From Isoptericola chiayiensis (GTDB lineage Bacteria; Actinomycetota; Actinomycetes; Actinomycetales; Cellulomonadaceae): DNA of 64,000 bases. The DNA lies in contig NZ_JABEZT010000004.1 of assembly GCF_013149805.1 (NCBI RefSeq), positions 124,001-188,000 on the forward strand, written 5' to 3'. A program made the position numbers and the translations under genes. The first letter of the stretch is position 1. Each line of letters begins with the position of its first letter. The notes beneath the pieces were generated by a model. That model was not told the DNA's origin, searched no databases, and saw nothing but the letters and a program-made list of their open reading frames with translations. Positions 32,029 through 40,579 of this stretch are shown here, piece after piece.

Positions 32029-32430
32029 ATGCGCAAGAGCCCGATCCGTACCGAGTCCGCCCCGGCCCCGGCCCACACCTTCCACCAGGGGGTGCGCAGC
32101 GGCCCCTTCGTGCAGGTCTCGGGCCAGGGGCCGGTCGACCCGGGCACGGGGGAGTACCTGCACCCGGGCGACGTGGCGGCGCAGACGACGCGCACGCTGG
32201 AGAACGTGCGCGCGATCGTCGAGGCGTCGGGCGCGACGTTCGACGACGTCGTGATGCTGCGCGTCTACCTGACCTCGCGCGACGACTTCGCGGCCATGAA
32301 CGAGGCCTACGGCGCGTTCGTCACCCGGCACTGCCCGTCCGGCGTGCTGCCGAGCCGGACCACCGTGATGGTGGGGCTGCCGCGCGAGGAGATGCTGGTG
32401 GAGATCGACGCCTTCGCGATCACGGGCTGA
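32029..32430 (+). CDS. RidA family enamine/imine deaminase
   Basis: This 133-aa protein is a YjgF/YER057c/UK114 (Rid) family member. These trimeric enzymes hydrolyse reactive 2-aminoacrylate-type enamines and imines released by PLP dehydratases. Family features are VSGQGPVDPGTGEYLHPGD, the helix segment LENVRAIVEASGATFDDVV and SRTTVMVGLPREEMLVEIDA, with the substrate-binding Arg and Glu near the C-terminus. The ATG follows the dehydratase stop without a gap. The pairing suits its chemistry, since it would speed the imine-to-keto step and limit damage. It is the last gene of the operon. Confidence 0.92.
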   Translation: MRKSPIRTESAPAPAHTFHQGVRSGPFVQVSGQGPVDPGTGEYLHPGDVAAQTTRTLENVRAIVEASGATFDDVVMLRVYLTSRDDFAAMNEAYGAFVTRHCPSGVLPSRTTVMVGLPREEMLVEIDAFAITG

Positions 32431-32447
32431 GGCCGCCGGGGCGCGGC

Positions 32448-33434
32448 TCAGCGCACGAGCTGCGGCTCGCGCTCGGGGTCGTGCGGTGCCGGGTCGGGCG
32501 AGGAGTCCGGGGTGCCGTCGTCGTCCGTGCCGCCGCCCTCGCCCGGGCCGCCCGCCGGCGGGGCCTGCTCGGTGCGGCGACGGCGGACCAGGCGGTAGGC
32601 GACGTAGCCGGCGGCGGCGATCGCGAGCCAGGGCAGCAGCACGCCGAGCGCCAGCACCACCGTCCCCACGGTCGCGGTCAGGGCGCTCCAGCCGGTGGCC
32701 AGCCCGTCGACGAACCCGGACGACGGAGCGGTCACGGGGGCCGTCCGTGCGGTGATGGACACGTGGATCGTGGACATGGCGACCTGGTCGCTGAGGGCCT
32801 CGCGCTGCGCGGTGAGGGAGTCGAGCTCGGCCTGGCGCTGCGCCAGCTCGCGCTCGACCTCCAGCAGGTCCTCGGTGGAGCCCGCCGAGCCCATCAGCTC
32901 GGTGAGCCGGTCGGTGGAGGTGGTCAGGGCGGAGATCCGGGCGTCCAGGTTCTGGCCCCGGCTGGTGACGTCGTCCTCCGAGAGCTCGACGCGCTCGACG
33001 GCGGCGACGTCGCCGAAGGCCTCCACGGCGCTGGTGGTCCGCTCGGCGGGCAGACGGAAGATCGCGCTGGCCGACCCGGGCCGGTCCGGCGTGGTGGGTT
33101 CCTCGGTGAGCTGCTCCACGCGCCCGCCCGCCTGCTCCACCATGCGCACCAGCTCGTCGGCCGAGGCCGCCGGGTCGGGCGAGGTCAGCTCGACGAACCC
33201 GGTGACGACGATCTCGCGGTCGACGACGGTCTCGTCGCCGGCGGCACCGTCCGCACCGGCCTCCTCGGCGATCGCGGACGCGGCACCGCCGGCCTCGTCG
33301 GAGACGGCGGTGTCGGCGGTCCCGACGTCCGCGGCGTCGCCCGCACCACTGCCGGTGCAGGCGGCGAGGCCCAGGGCGAGCGTCAGCGCGGTCACGGCCG
33401 CCGCGGCGCGGCGAGGCAGGGATCGGTGCGGCAT
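32448..33434 (-). CDS. DUF4349 lipoprotein with coiled coil and C-terminal membrane helix
   Basis: This 328-aa envelope protein starts at ATG 33434. An earlier in-frame ATG (33464) would place the signal too deep. The lipobox is LGLAAC at about residues 24-29. A DUF4349 domain follows, with DREIVVTGFVELTSPDP, IFRLPAERTTSAVEAFGDVA and the coiled coil LLEVERELAQRQAELDSLTA. A membrane helix near the C-terminus and a basic tail complete it. TACAGT 7 nt upstream gives a leaderless promoter. The role of DUF4349 proteins is unknown. They are likely envelope-spanning structural proteins. Confidence 0.82.
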   Translation of the reverse strand: MPHRSLPRRAAAAVTALTLALGLAACTGSGAGDAADVGTADTAVSDEAGGAASAIAEEAGADGAAGDETVVDREIVVTGFVELTSPDPAASADELVRMVEQAGGRVEQLTEEPTTPDRPGSASAIFRLPAERTTSAVEAFGDVAAVERVELSEDDVTSRGQNLDARISALTTSTDRLTELMGSAGSTEDLLEVERELAQRQAELDSLTAQREALSDQVAMSTIHVSITARTAPVTAPSSGFVDGLATGWSALTATVGTVVLALGVLLPWLAIAAAGYVAYRLVRRRRTEQAPPAGGPGEGGGTDDDGTPDSSPDPAPHDPEREPQLVR

Positions 33435-33613
33435 GGCACCGACTGTAGGCGGCTGACCTGCCACGACAGGGGTCCTGGTCGGGATCGTGATCCGACCGTG
33501 CCGAGACCGTGACCTGCCGTCCGCAGGTCGGGACGAACGGTGTGGTAACGATCAGATAACGAAGGGTTGCGGACGATAGACACCGGGTCTGTAAGGACGC
33601 TGTACTAACAAAC

Positions 33614-34765
33614 ATGACCACGACGACGCGTACCAGCCGACGGGGCCTGGACGGCGGTCTGCGAGCGACCACCAAGGTGCTGCCCGAGCATGCCCGGGCG
33701 CACAACCGGTCGCTCGTCCTGCAGCACCTCTTCCACGAGGGCCCCACCTCCCGAGCCGGACTCGCCCGCGCGACCGGCCTGACCCGAGTGACCATCTCCG
33801 ACCTCGTGAGCGTCCTGCTGGCCGAAGGGCTCGTCGAAGAGCTCGGCACCCAGCCCGGACGCCGGGTCGGCAAGCCCGCGATCCTCGTCGGCATGCGCAC
33901 CGACGCCTACCAGATCGTCGCCATCGACCTCTCCGACGACGCCGTGCTGCGCGGCGCCGTGCTGACGCTGACCGGCGAGGCCGTCGAGCGTCAGTCCCTC
34001 GGCGCCGACGACTACCGCGGCGACGACCTCGTCGAGCTCATCGCCCGCTTCGCCCGCAAGCTCGTCGCGGCCGCCACCCGGCCCGTCATCGGGATCGGCG
34101 TCGGCTCGCCCGGCGTCGTCGACCCGTCCGGGCGCGTCGTCGAGGCGCCCAACGTCGAGTGGGTCGACGTCCCGCTGGCGGCGACGCTGTCCGACAGGAT
34201 CGGGTTGCCCGTCCACGTGGCCAACGACGCCAACTCCGCCGCGCTGGCCGAGTACACCTACGGCGGTGCCACCGGCTCCACCCTGGTGCTCACCATCGGC
34301 AAGGGCGTCGGTGCCGGGATCATGGTCGACGGCGCCCGCGTGCACGGCGCCGGATACTCCGCCGGCGAGCTCGGCCACGTCACCGCCGTCGACGACCACG
34401 GTGAGCCGTGCGCCTGCGGCCGCCGCGGCTGCCTCGAGACCGTCCTGTCCGCCCCCGCCCTGCGGCGGGCCCTCGACGGGCTCGAGGGCCCCGAGGCCGA
34501 CGCGGCGCTCACCGGCGTCGGCGTCACCCTCGGCAAGGCGCTGGCCCCCGTGGTCGGTGCCCTCAACCTCGGCGAGATCGTCCTCGCCGGCCCCCCCGAG
34601 CTGCTCGGGGAGCCGCTGCGTCGAGCGGCCCTCGAGACCATCACGGACCGCACCATGCCGGCCTCTGCGGCCGGGCTGGGACTGCGGATGTCCACCCTCG
34701 ACGACGACGTCGTGCTGGCCGGGGCCGCAGTGCTCGTCCTCGGCGCCCAGCTCGGCGTCTCCTGA
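33614..34765 (+). CDS. ROK-family transcriptional regulator (NagC-like)
   Basis: This 383-aa repressor has an N-terminal winged helix (about 28-78; GPTSRAGLARATGLTRVTIS) fused to a ROK sugar-binding domain. IGIGVGSPGVVD and GELGHVTAVDDHGEPCACGR give the sugar and zinc motifs, the latter with the CxCGxxGC cluster. NagC-like ROK regulators sense GlcNAc or GlcNAc-6-P or related sugars. It heads the importer/nagB cluster. Its likely targets are the 27403 palindrome and its own promoter region, where TACTAAC-like sequence lies just before the ATG. ATG 33614 was chosen by position. The upstream TTGCGG-17 bp-TGTAAG pair is a plausible sigma-A promoter. Confidence 0.85.
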   Translation: MTTTTRTSRRGLDGGLRATTKVLPEHARAHNRSLVLQHLFHEGPTSRAGLARATGLTRVTISDLVSVLLAEGLVEELGTQPGRRVGKPAILVGMRTDAYQIVAIDLSDDAVLRGAVLTLTGEAVERQSLGADDYRGDDLVELIARFARKLVAAATRPVIGIGVGSPGVVDPSGRVVEAPNVEWVDVPLAATLSDRIGLPVHVANDANSAALAEYTYGGATGSTLVLTIGKGVGAGIMVDGARVHGAGYSAGELGHVTAVDDHGEPCACGRRGCLETVLSAPALRRALDGLEGPEADAALTGVGVTLGKALAPVVGALNLGEIVLAGPPELLGEPLRRAALETITDRTMPASAAGLGLRMSTLDDDVVLAGAAVLVLGAQLGVS

Positions 34766-34836
34766 CCACCCGAAGTCCCCACCCCCGGGCGGTCCTGGAA
34801 CCGCCGCCCGGAAAACCATCGGAAGGAAGTACCCCA

Positions 34837-36186
34837 GTGAAGAGGACACGACTCGTCGCCGCCACCGCGGCGTCGACGATCACCCTGGCGATGGCGCTCA
34901 CCGCGTGCGCGTCCGACGACACCGAGGCCCCCGCGGACTCGGAGGAGACCACGTCGGAGTCCGGCGAGGTCGAGCCCGGCGACCTGACGCTGTGGGTCGC
35001 CGGCGGTGACACGCCGGACGAGCTGCGCGAGTACCTCGTCGACACGTTCGAGGCCGAGAACGAGGGCTCGACGCTGACGATCGAGGAGCAGGACTGGGGC
35101 GACCTGGTCACCAAGCTGACCACCTCGCTCCCGGACGCCGAGAACACCCCCGACGTCGTCGAGCTCGGCAACACCCAGGCCCCGACGTTCACCAACGCCG
35201 GCGCCTTCCGCGAGATCTCCCCGGAGCTGTACGAGGAGCTGGGCGGGGACAACCTGCTGCAGTCCTTCGTCGAGGCCGGTTCGGTCGACGGCACCGTGTA
35301 CGCCCTGCCGTACTACTTCGGCTCGCGCTACATGTTCTACCGCGCCGACATCTGGTCGGACGCCGGCATCGAGGTCCCGACGACGCTCGCCGAGTTCGGC
35401 GACGCCGTCACCGAGCTGCGCACCGACGACATGTCCGGGTTCGCCCTCGGCGGCCAGGACTGGCGCAACGGCATCTCCTGGGTGTTCGCCAACGGCGGCG
35501 AGCTCGCCGTCAAGGAGGGCGAGGAGTGGGTCTCCACGCTGTCCGACGAGAACACGATCGCCGGCCTCGAGCAGTGGCAGGACGTCTACGAGGGCGCCTC
35601 GAACGTCCCCGCCACCGAGCGTGACGTGGCCTACTGGGACTTCCTGAACGACAAGGCCGAGGGCGGCGCCCCGGACGCGGCGACCATCATGGCGCCGGGC
35701 TGGGCCCGCTGGTCGATCGGCGACCTCACCGAGAACGACGAGGGCGAGGAGGTCCGCGACGGCATGGCGGACGACTCCAAGTTCGACATCTTCGCCCTGC
35801 CGGGCGTCGACGGCGGCGTCGCCCCGGTGTTCGCCGGTGGTTCGAACATGGCGGTCTCGGCCCAGTCGCAGCACCCGGAGCTCTCCGAGAACCTGCTGCG
35901 CATCATCTACTCGGACGAGTACCAGACGATGCTCGCCGAGAACGGTCTCGGGCCGGCCAACACCGAGTTCAACTCGATCATGGAGACCGACAAGTTCGGT
36001 GAGATCACCGTCGAGACCGCCGAGAACTCCAAGCTGACCCCGGCAGCGCCGGGCTGGGCCGCCGTCGAGGGTGCGTCCGTCTACGAGGAGCTCTTCCAGA
36101 AGATCGCCGAGGGCGGTGACGTGACCGAGCTCGCCGCCGAGTACGACGAGACCATCACGCCGATGCTCAACGGCCAGGCCGGCTGA
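34837..36186 (+). CDS. ABC transporter sugar-binding lipoprotein (first of two paralogues)
   Basis: This 449-aa lipoprotein belongs to the family 1 extracellular solute-binding proteins of carbohydrate importers. The signal peptide ends in the lipobox ALTACAS at about residue 24. A periplasmic-type two-lobe fold follows (LTLWVAGGDTPDELREYLVD, VVELGNTQAPTF, SVDGTVYALPYYFGSRYMFY, VAPVFAGGSNMAVS). The GTG at 34837 has GGAAGGAAG upstream. It is clearly paralogous to the protein at 39223-40542. The neighbouring nagB and GH20 genes suggest GlcNAc or chito-oligosaccharide as ligand. No ATPase gene is present, so a shared MsiK-type ATPase is expected elsewhere. Confidence 0.88.
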   Translation: MKRTRLVAATAASTITLAMALTACASDDTEAPADSEETTSESGEVEPGDLTLWVAGGDTPDELREYLVDTFEAENEGSTLTIEEQDWGDLVTKLTTSLPDAENTPDVVELGNTQAPTFTNAGAFREISPELYEELGGDNLLQSFVEAGSVDGTVYALPYYFGSRYMFYRADIWSDAGIEVPTTLAEFGDAVTELRTDDMSGFALGGQDWRNGISWVFANGGELAVKEGEEWVSTLSDENTIAGLEQWQDVYEGASNVPATERDVAYWDFLNDKAEGGAPDAATIMAPGWARWSIGDLTENDEGEEVRDGMADDSKFDIFALPGVDGGVAPVFAGGSNMAVSAQSQHPELSENLLRIIYSDEYQTMLAENGLGPANTEFNSIMETDKFGEITVETAENSKLTPAAPGWAAVEGASVYEELFQKIAEGGDVTELAAEYDETITPMLNGQAG

Positions 36187-36217
36187 CGACACCGCTCGTC
36201 GACCGACCGTAGGAACT

Positions 36218-36263
36218 GACGGGCGGGGTGGCACCGGACCCCACGGCTGCCGCCCCGCCCGTC
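36218..36263 (+). terminator. Attenuator-like stem-loop between binding protein and permeases
   Basis: GACGGGCGGGGTGGCA (36218-36233) pairs with TGCCGCCCCGCCCGTC (36248-36263), giving a 16-bp stem with one G-T pair and a 14-nt loop. Such stems after binding-protein genes protect the 3' end and lower permease expression. Confidence 0.75.
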
Positions 36264-36286
36264 CCATGACCGGGAAGGAGGACCGC

Positions 36287-37228
36287 ATGACCCAGGCCAT
36301 CGGCACGACCGCAGGCTCGGACGGCATCGCGATCCGCCGTCGGCGCAGGCCGGCCACCCCCTATGTTCTGCTGATCCCCGCCGTCGCGGCCCTCCTGATC
36401 GGCCTCGGATACCCCGTATACTGGCAGATCGTCACCTCGCTGCAGGAGTTCGGGCTCATGCAGCAGTTCGGCGCCCCGCCGACGTTCGTGGGCCTCGACA
36501 ACTACGCCCGCATCTTCACCGACGCCGAGGTGTGGTCGGTCGTCGCGAAGTCGATCGCCTTCTGCCTCGTCAACGCCCTGCTGACCGTCGGGATCGGCCT
36601 CGGCCTCGCCGTGCTCATGCGTGCGGTCAGCGGCTGGGTCCGCATCACGATGCAGATCACGCTGCTGCTGGCCTGGGCGACGCCGCTCGTGGCCGCCGTC
36701 ACCGTCTTCCGGTGGCTGTTCGACTACCGCACCGGCGTCGTCAACTGGATCTTCGTCCAGTCCGGCTTCGAGAGCTTCGACGGCTACAACTGGCTGGGCA
36801 ACGTCTGGACGTTCTTCATGGTGGCGTCGTTCATCGTCATCTGGATGTCCGTGCCGTTCGTGGCGCTGTCCATCTACGCGGGCCTGACGCAGGTCTCCGA
36901 GGAGGTCCTCGAGGCCGCCCGGATCGACGGCGCCGGCTCCCGCCAGATCCTGTGGCGCATCATCATGCCCCTGGTGCGCCCGGTCATCGCGATCGTGCTG
37001 CTGCTCCAGATCATCTGGGACCTGCGCGTGTTCGCCCAGATCCGCCTGCTGCAGGACGCCGGCGCCCCCATCGCCGAGACGAACCTGCTCGGCAACTACA
37101 TCTACGAGCTCGGTGTCGGCAGCCAGGACTTCGCCGGTGCCGCCGCCGTCTCGCTGTTCGTCCTGGTGCTCACGATGGTGCTCTCGGGACCGTACGTGCG
37201 CTATCTCATGAAGGAGGACGCCGCATGA
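36287..37228 (+). CDS. ABC sugar transporter permease 1 (MalF type)
   Basis: This 313-aa permease has six membrane helices and the cytoplasmic EAA loop EAARIDGAGSRQILWRIIMP, which docks the ATPase. The N-terminus is basic and cytoplasmic. ATG 36287 is preferred over 36266 because GGAAGGAGG lies 5 nt upstream. Its stop overlaps the start of the second permease (ATGA). The two form the heterodimeric channel fed by the lipoproteins at 34837 and 39223. Confidence 0.92.
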   Translation: MTQAIGTTAGSDGIAIRRRRRPATPYVLLIPAVAALLIGLGYPVYWQIVTSLQEFGLMQQFGAPPTFVGLDNYARIFTDAEVWSVVAKSIAFCLVNALLTVGIGLGLAVLMRAVSGWVRITMQITLLLAWATPLVAAVTVFRWLFDYRTGVVNWIFVQSGFESFDGYNWLGNVWTFFMVASFIVIWMSVPFVALSIYAGLTQVSEEVLEAARIDGAGSRQILWRIIMPLVRPVIAIVLLLQIIWDLRVFAQIRLLQDAGAPIAETNLLGNYIYELGVGSQDFAGAAAVSLFVLVLTMVLSGPYVRYLMKEDAA

Positions 37229-38130
37229 GTGCCGTCGCCGCCGACACCGTCGCGCCGACCGCGACGACGCCCCAGCGGACGCCGCTGCGCCGTCGTCGGG
37301 TCAGGCCGGGCAAGGTCCTGCTGAGCGTGCTGGGCCTCGCGCTCGCCGCGGTCTGGGTCTTCCCCGTCTACTGGATGATGAACTCCGCCGTCACCCCGGA
37401 CGCCATCCTGGGCGGCGACACCCCGCAGTTCCTCCCGCTCAGCTTCACGCTGACGAACCTCCAGTCCGTGCTGACCGACTCCGGGTTCCTCAATGCCCTC
37501 GGCATGAGCCTCATGGTCACGGGCCTGACCATCACCCTGGTGCTGGCCTTCGCGTTCCTCGCGGCGCTGGCGATCAGCCGGTGGCGGTTCCGCGGCCGGA
37601 CCAGCTTCATCCTCGCCGTGCTGTTCATCCAGATGCTGCCGGCCGAGGGCCTGTTCATCGCCCAGTACCAGATGATGTCCAGCCTCGGCCTGCTCAACCA
37701 GGTCATCGGCATCTCCGCGCTGTACGTGGCCATGCTCGTGCCGTTCACGGTCTGGATGCTGCGCGGCTTCGTCGCCGGCGTCCCGATCGAGCTCGAGGAG
37801 GCCGCGATGGTCGACGGGCTGTCCCGCCCGCGGGCCTTCCTGCGGATCACCTTCCCGCTGCTCGCCCCGGGCCTCATCGCCTCCGGCGTGTACGCGTTCC
37901 TGCAGGCCTGGAACGAGTTCACCACCGCGCTGGTCATCCTGCCGGCGGAGTCCGCCCAGACGCTGCCGATCTGGCTGCGCAGCTTCCTGTCGGCGTCGGC
38001 CAACCGCGGCATCAACTGGGCCGAGGTCATGGCCGCGTCCACGCTCATCGCGGTCCCCGTGATCATCTTCTTCCTGTTCGTGCAGGGCCGGATGACCTCG
38101 GGACTCGTCTCGGGTGCGGTGAAGGGCTGA
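37225..38130 (+). CDS. ABC sugar transporter permease 2 (MalG type)
   Basis: This 301-aa permease has six helices and the EAA loop EEAAMVDGLSRPRAFLRITF. The N-terminal 30 residues are Ala/Thr- and Arg-rich. The start ATG 37225 has AAGGAGG upstream and overlaps the previous stop by 4 nt. It completes the transmembrane pair. The next gene, a ROK kinase, starts 1 bp after its stop, supporting co-transcription of uptake and phosphorylation. Confidence 0.92.
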   Translation: MSAVAADTVAPTATTPQRTPLRRRRVRPGKVLLSVLGLALAAVWVFPVYWMMNSAVTPDAILGGDTPQFLPLSFTLTNLQSVLTDSGFLNALGMSLMVTGLTITLVLAFAFLAALAISRWRFRGRTSFILAVLFIQMLPAEGLFIAQYQMMSSLGLLNQVIGISALYVAMLVPFTVWMLRGFVAGVPIELEEAAMVDGLSRPRAFLRITFPLLAPGLIASGVYAFLQAWNEFTTALVILPAESAQTLPIWLRSFLSASANRGINWAEVMAASTLIAVPVIIFFLFVQGRMTSGLVSGAVKG

Positions 38131-38131
38131 C

Positions 38132-39130
38132 GTGGACGACGTGCGAACGACGGCGCCCCCGGTGCCGTCAGGGTTCAGCGTGGGCCTGGACATCGGCGGC
38201 ACCAAGACGCTCGCCGTCCTGCTCGGCCACGAGGGCCAGGTGCTGGCGCAGAGCCGCCTGGCCACCGAGACCGGTCCCGTCGGCGTGGTGGACGGCGCCG
38301 TGCGGGCCGTCGAGAGCGTGGCGCGGCAGGCGGGCGTCCTGCTGGCCGACGTCACCGGCGTCGGCGTCGGGGTGCCGGGGCTCGTGGAGTCCGACGACGG
38401 CACGGTGCGCCACGCCGTCAACCTCGGGCTCGACGGCGACCCCCTCGACCTCGCGCACCTGCTCTCCGAGCGGCTCGGTGGCGTCGGCGTCGGGGTGGAG
38501 AACGACCTCAACGTGGCTGCCGTCGGCGCCGCCCACCTCGTCGAGGCCGAGGAGCCGGACGACCGGCCCACCGACCTGGCGTTCCTGGCGCTGGGCACCG
38601 GCCTGGCCGCCGGGATCGTCCTCGACGGCAGCCTGCGCCGGGGTCGCACCGGCGCGGCGGGCGAGATCGGGCACGTCCCGGTCGACCCGCTCGGCCCGCC
38701 GTGCGGCTGCGGCCAGCGCGGCTGCCTCGAGCTGTACGCCTCCGGGTCGGCGGTCACCGCGCTGTGGCCCAGCATCACCGGGCGGCCCGCGCCCGTCGAG
38801 CTGTTCGAGGCCGCCGACGCCGGCGACCCGGAGGCGGTCGCCGCCCGGGACACCTACGCGCGGGCGGTCGCGGCCGCGGTGCGGATGCTGGTGCTCACCG
38901 TCGACGTGCGCCACGTCGTGCTCGGCGGCGGTGTGTCCCAGCTCGGCGAGCCGCTGCTCGACGTCGTGCGCTCCGCGCTGACCGACGAGTCCGCGGCGTC
39001 GGGTTTCCTGCGCTCCCTCGACCTGCCGGGCCGGGTCCGGCTCGCACCGGGACGCGTCCCGGTCGGCGCGATCGGTGCCGCCGTCATCGGGCGCGGGCAC
39101 GCCGCCCGAGTCCGTGACCTGGCCCGATAG
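38132..39130 (+). CDS. ROK-family sugar kinase (candidate GlcNAc kinase)
   Basis: This 332-aa cytosolic kinase has the ATP-binding LDIGGTKTLAVLLG (about 16-29), catalytic and sugar-binding VENDLNVAAVGA and GTGLAAGIV, and the ROK zinc cluster CGCGQRGCLE. There is no DNA-binding part. It would phosphorylate the sugar brought in by the linked importer. With nagB downstream, GlcNAc or glucosamine is the probable substrate and glucose an alternative. nagA (GlcNAc-6-P deacetylase) is not in the window. GTG 38132 follows the permease stop directly. Confidence 0.85.
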   Translation: MDDVRTTAPPVPSGFSVGLDIGGTKTLAVLLGHEGQVLAQSRLATETGPVGVVDGAVRAVESVARQAGVLLADVTGVGVGVPGLVESDDGTVRHAVNLGLDGDPLDLAHLLSERLGGVGVGVENDLNVAAVGAAHLVEAEEPDDRPTDLAFLALGTGLAAGIVLDGSLRRGRTGAAGEIGHVPVDPLGPPCGCGQRGCLELYASGSAVTALWPSITGRPAPVELFEAADAGDPEAVAARDTYARAVAAAVRMLVLTVDVRHVVLGGGVSQLGEPLLDVVRSALTDESAASGFLRSLDLPGRVRLAPGRVPVGAIGAAVIGRGHAARVRDLAR

Positions 39131-39222
39131 CCTCCCCCCGATAGCGTTGCCCCGACAAACGACCCGTGGGTGACGGCACCATCCCGCGCCGCCGCCCGCG
39201 CCGACCGAGAGGAACCCACTCC

Positions 39223-40542
39223 GTGAATCTCCGACGGATCGCCGCACCGCTCGCCGCGACCCTCGCCGTCGTCCCCGTGCTGGCCGCCTGCGGCTCCGGC
39301 GAGGTGGAGCCGGAGAGCTCCGACGACATCGTGCTCTGGCTCGTGGGCACCGACACCGGCGAGGACCTGCGCGAGCACCTCGTGACGACCTTCGAGGAGC
39401 GCAACCCGGGGGCGACGCTCACCATCGAGGAGAAGGAGTGGGGGACGCTCGTCGACGAGCTCGACGCGTCGCTGGGCGATCCCGCAGCGACGCCCGACGT
39501 CGTCGAGCTGGGCAACACCCAGGCCCCGACGTTCACCTACGCCGGCGACTTCCGGCAGATCTCGCCGGAGCTGTACACCGAGCTGGGCGGGGAGGACCTG
39601 CTGCAGTCGTTCGTGGAGGCCGGGTCGGTCGACGACACGGTCTACGCGCTGCCGTACTACTTCGGATCGCGCTACGTCTTCTACCGCAAGGACGTGTGGC
39701 GAGAGGCCGGCGTCGACGTCCCCGACACGCTGGACGAGTTCGGCGAGGCCGTGAAGACCCTGCACACGGACAACATGGCCGGCTTCGCGATGGGCGGCCA
39801 GGACTGGCGCAACGGCATCTCGTGGGTGTTCGCCCACGGCGGCGAGCTCGCCGTCAAGCAGGGTGGCGGGTGGACCTCGACGCTGTCCGACCCGAACACC
39901 ATCGCCGGTCTCGAGGCCTGGCAGGACGTCTACCAGAACGCGTCGTACCTGCCGGCCACCGAGGTCGACGTCGCCTACTGGGACTTCATCAACGACGGCG
40001 TGGACTCCGACCAGCCGGCCGCCGCCACCATGATGGCGCCCTCCTGGGCTCGCTGGTCGATCGGCGACCTCGTCCAGGGTGAGGACGGCATCGAGGTGCG
40101 CGACGGGATGGCGGACACGTCCACCTACGACATCTTCGCCCTGCCCGGCGTCGACGGCGGGGTCGCCCCCGTGTTCGCCGGCGGGTCGAACCTGGCGATC
40201 TCGGCGCTGACGCGCAACGCGGAGCTCTCCGAGGACCTGCTGCGCGTCGTCTACTCGGACGAGTACCAGACGATGCTCGCCGAGGCCGGTCTCGGACCCG
40301 CCAACACGACCTTCACCGACCTGATGACGGGTGACAAGTTCGGTCGCACGCTCGTCGCCACGGCCGAGGCGTCCCAGCTGACCCCGCCCGCGCCGGGCTG
40401 GGCGGAGATCGAGTCGCGCGGCATCTACGAGGACCTGTTCAAGGAGATCGCACGCGGCGGAAACGTCCCCGCGCTCGCCCAGGAGTTCGACGCGAGGATC
40501 ACCCCGCTGCTCGACGGCGGCGACGTCGCCGCCGAGGAGTGA
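39223..40542 (+). CDS. ABC transporter sugar-binding lipoprotein (second paralogue)
   Basis: This 439-aa lipoprotein has the lipobox VLAACGS at about residue 22. Much of its sequence is shared with the first binding protein (VVELGNTQAPTF, LPYYFGSRYVFYRKD, GGQDWRNGISWVFAHGGELA, VAPVFAGGSNLAIS). The two clearly arose by duplication and both flank one permease pair. Differences concentrate in the linker after the lipobox and in surface loops. GTG 39223 has GAGAGGAA 9 nt upstream. The pair may widen the substrate range of one importer, for example monomer versus oligomer, or differ in expression. Confidence 0.88.
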   Translation: MNLRRIAAPLAATLAVVPVLAACGSGEVEPESSDDIVLWLVGTDTGEDLREHLVTTFEERNPGATLTIEEKEWGTLVDELDASLGDPAATPDVVELGNTQAPTFTYAGDFRQISPELYTELGGEDLLQSFVEAGSVDDTVYALPYYFGSRYVFYRKDVWREAGVDVPDTLDEFGEAVKTLHTDNMAGFAMGGQDWRNGISWVFAHGGELAVKQGGGWTSTLSDPNTIAGLEAWQDVYQNASYLPATEVDVAYWDFINDGVDSDQPAAATMMAPSWARWSIGDLVQGEDGIEVRDGMADTSTYDIFALPGVDGGVAPVFAGGSNLAISALTRNAELSEDLLRVVYSDEYQTMLAEAGLGPANTTFTDLMTGDKFGRTLVATAEASQLTPPAPGWAEIESRGIYEDLFKEIARGGNVPALAQEFDARITPLLDGGDVAAEE

Positions 40543-40579
40543 CCGCGCCGTCGGCGCACCACACAGAAGGGAGACCTCG

